In this document: in pieces, positions 63,305-64,000 of the stretch
Position numbering within the stretch: position 1 is the first letter of the stretch
Layout: each line of letters opens with the position of its first letter
Notes under the pieces: model-generated
The model's input: the letters and a program-made list of their open reading frames with translations, nothing else
What the model was told of the DNA's origin: nothing
Databases searched by the model: none
Source: Novosphingobium album (ex Liu et al. 2023)
GTDB lineage: Bacteria; Pseudomonadota; Alphaproteobacteria; Sphingomonadales; Sphingomonadaceae
DNA: 64,000 nucleotides
Assembly: GCF_029076845.1 (NCBI RefSeq)
Contig: NZ_JARESE010000012.1
Location: forward strand, 43,788 to 107,787
Reading direction: 5' to 3'
Made by a program: the position numbers and the translations under genes

Positions 63305-64000
63305 CTAGCCCGCGAGCAGCGCCCCCCAGCGATCGAACAACTGACGCCGGCGGCCGAGCTGCGCCGCGCGATTGTAGGCCGCTTCCACCTTGTCCTTGGG
63401 ACTGTGCGCCAGCGCGCGGTCGATATCGGCGCGCCACTCGGGCGGCATCGATTCGTTGAGGATCGTCGAAAAGCTCGAGCGCCAGCCGTGCGGCACGTGC
63501 CGGCCGGCGAAGCCCGCGCGGGCATAGAGCGCGCCGATCGCGCCCTCGCCGATCGGCGTGACGCCATCGCGGCCGGGGAAGACCAGGGCGTGCAAATTTG
63601 CAGGGAGAGAATGCAAATTTGCATCGCCAGGATACGAATTGGCGGCCGCGCGCAGCACCGCCACCGCCTCGGCCGAGAGCGGCACCAGGTGCGCGAACCG
63701 CGAGTCCTGCTTCTTCGCCCTCGCCAGCTTCATGCGCGCCGGCGGCACGCGCCAGATCCAGCGCCCCTGCAGGCCCTCGCGATCCTCGTCGGGCTCGATC
63801 TCGCTCCAGTGCATCCCCCGCACCGCCTCCAGGCGGACGGCGGTCAGCGCCAGGAATCGCGATGCCAGCAAAACAGATACGCGCGCGCGCGCGTATTCGC
63901 AGGCGGCGATCAGCGCCCGGCACTCCTCGATCGAGGTCAGCGCCGGCTGCGGCCGGGGCGGACGCGCGCGGGCCATCGCCCTGCCCAGCTGCGCGGCCGG
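63305..64000 (-). CDS. Tyrosine-type integrase, C-terminal part (cut by window edge)
   Basis: The last 231 codons of a second tyrosine recombinase; the frame is open to base 64000. LALTAVRLEAVRGM carries the first catalytic Arg, PPARMKLARAK the Lys, HVPHGWRSSFS the HxxR, ALAHSPKD the His and VEAAYNRAAQ the Tyr. It is clearly related to the integrase at 60701-61936 but diverged, and faces it. It may belong to a second island inserted in tandem or be the other end of a composite element. Confidence 0.88.
   Translation of the reverse strand, partial: PAAQLGRAMARARPPRPQPALTSIEECRALIAACEYARARVSVLLASRFLALTAVRLEAVRGMHWSEIEPDEDREGLQGRWIWRVPPARMKLARAKKQDSRFAHLVPLSAEAVAVLRAAANSYPGDANLHSLPANLHALVFPGRDGVTPIGEGAIGALYARAGFAGRHVPHGWRSSFSTILNESMPPEWRADIDRALAHSPKDKVEAAYNRAAQLGRRRQLFDRWGALLAG

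Larger units (their letters stand above)
60532..64000. mobile_element. tRNA-Asn-associated genomic island (left part)
   Basis: Directly after tRNA-Asn come a P4-type integrase, a winged-helix replication-like gene, an unknown small gene and a second integrase in the opposite direction. The 60532-60700 gap is visibly less GC-rich than the flanking chromosome. I did not find a second copy of the tRNA 3' end inside the window, so the right boundary lies beyond base 64000. Confidence 0.7.

Overview
The window is GC-rich (roughly two-thirds G+C by eye), has short intergenic gaps and many ATGA or TGATG gene junctions. Its gene content points to a sphingomonad-type alphaproteobacterium (Novosphingobium, Sphingobium or Sphingomonas). 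Pointers are the TIGR01782-type TonB receptor, the PEP-CTERM/XrtA-type regulators PrsK and PrsR, the imuA-imuB-dnaE2 mutasome with a GTTC-N7-GTTC LexA box, and a broad catabolic region. All family calls come from reading the sequence; no database search was run.

Region 1 (1-11,080) is the most interesting part. It holds a TonB-dependent receptor (cut by the window edge), two Tat-exported phosphocholine-type phospholipases C, a PhnZ/TmpB-like HD oxygenase, a GntR/UTRA regulator, phosphonoacetaldehyde hydrolase (phnX), a TIGR03364-type FAD oxidoreductase and a DUF5690 MFS transporter. Four TGGT-N4-ACCA dyads sit in front of the receptor, the first phospholipase, the divergent phospholipase/HD pair and the transporter-FAD-phnX operon. 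One is exactly TGGTATAGACCA when read on the other strand, the sequence I know as a PhnF operator. Together they look like one regulon that would strip head groups from phospho- or phosphonolipids outside the cytoplasm, import them and cleave the C-P bond. A small MarR/DUF1398 unit with its own perfect inverted repeat sits between the two phospholipase genes.

Region 2 (11,255-31,876) is mostly housekeeping: two PilZ proteins, a glyoxalase II-like hydrolase, a lipoprotein, the SOS mutasome, an APC permease, panB, an SBF-like transporter, a TPR-prsR-prsK-glycosyltransferase operon for regulated exopolysaccharide, tRNA-Leu(CAA), a secreted hypothetical, an inositol monophosphatase-family protein and EF-P.

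Region 3 (31,981-51,756) is a catabolic region: four SDRs, a sulfotransferase-like protein, two NTF2-like proteins, a TauD-type dioxygenase, a three-subunit molybdenum hydroxylase with a MoaD-like partner, a DUF1214 protein, two pairs of adjacent acyl-CoA dehydrogenases, a 3-ketosteroid-Delta1-dehydrogenase-like flavoprotein and a Rieske ferredoxin. The set suggests steroid or isoprenoid breakdown, but the substrate cannot be read from sequence alone. A yjhX-yjhQ type toxin-antitoxin pair lies inside it.

Region 4 (51,764-60,531) carries recG, sdhE, mfd, an EAL phosphodiesterase, nadK and tRNA-Asn(GUU). Between mfd and the EAL gene is a small graveyard: a HigA antitoxin tail fused to an inverted 44-bp copy of the EAL gene's own 3' region. 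Region 5 (60,532-64,000) is a genomic island entered at tRNA-Asn: a P4-type integrase, a winged-helix replication-like protein, a small unknown gene and a second integrase facing the first and cut by the window edge.
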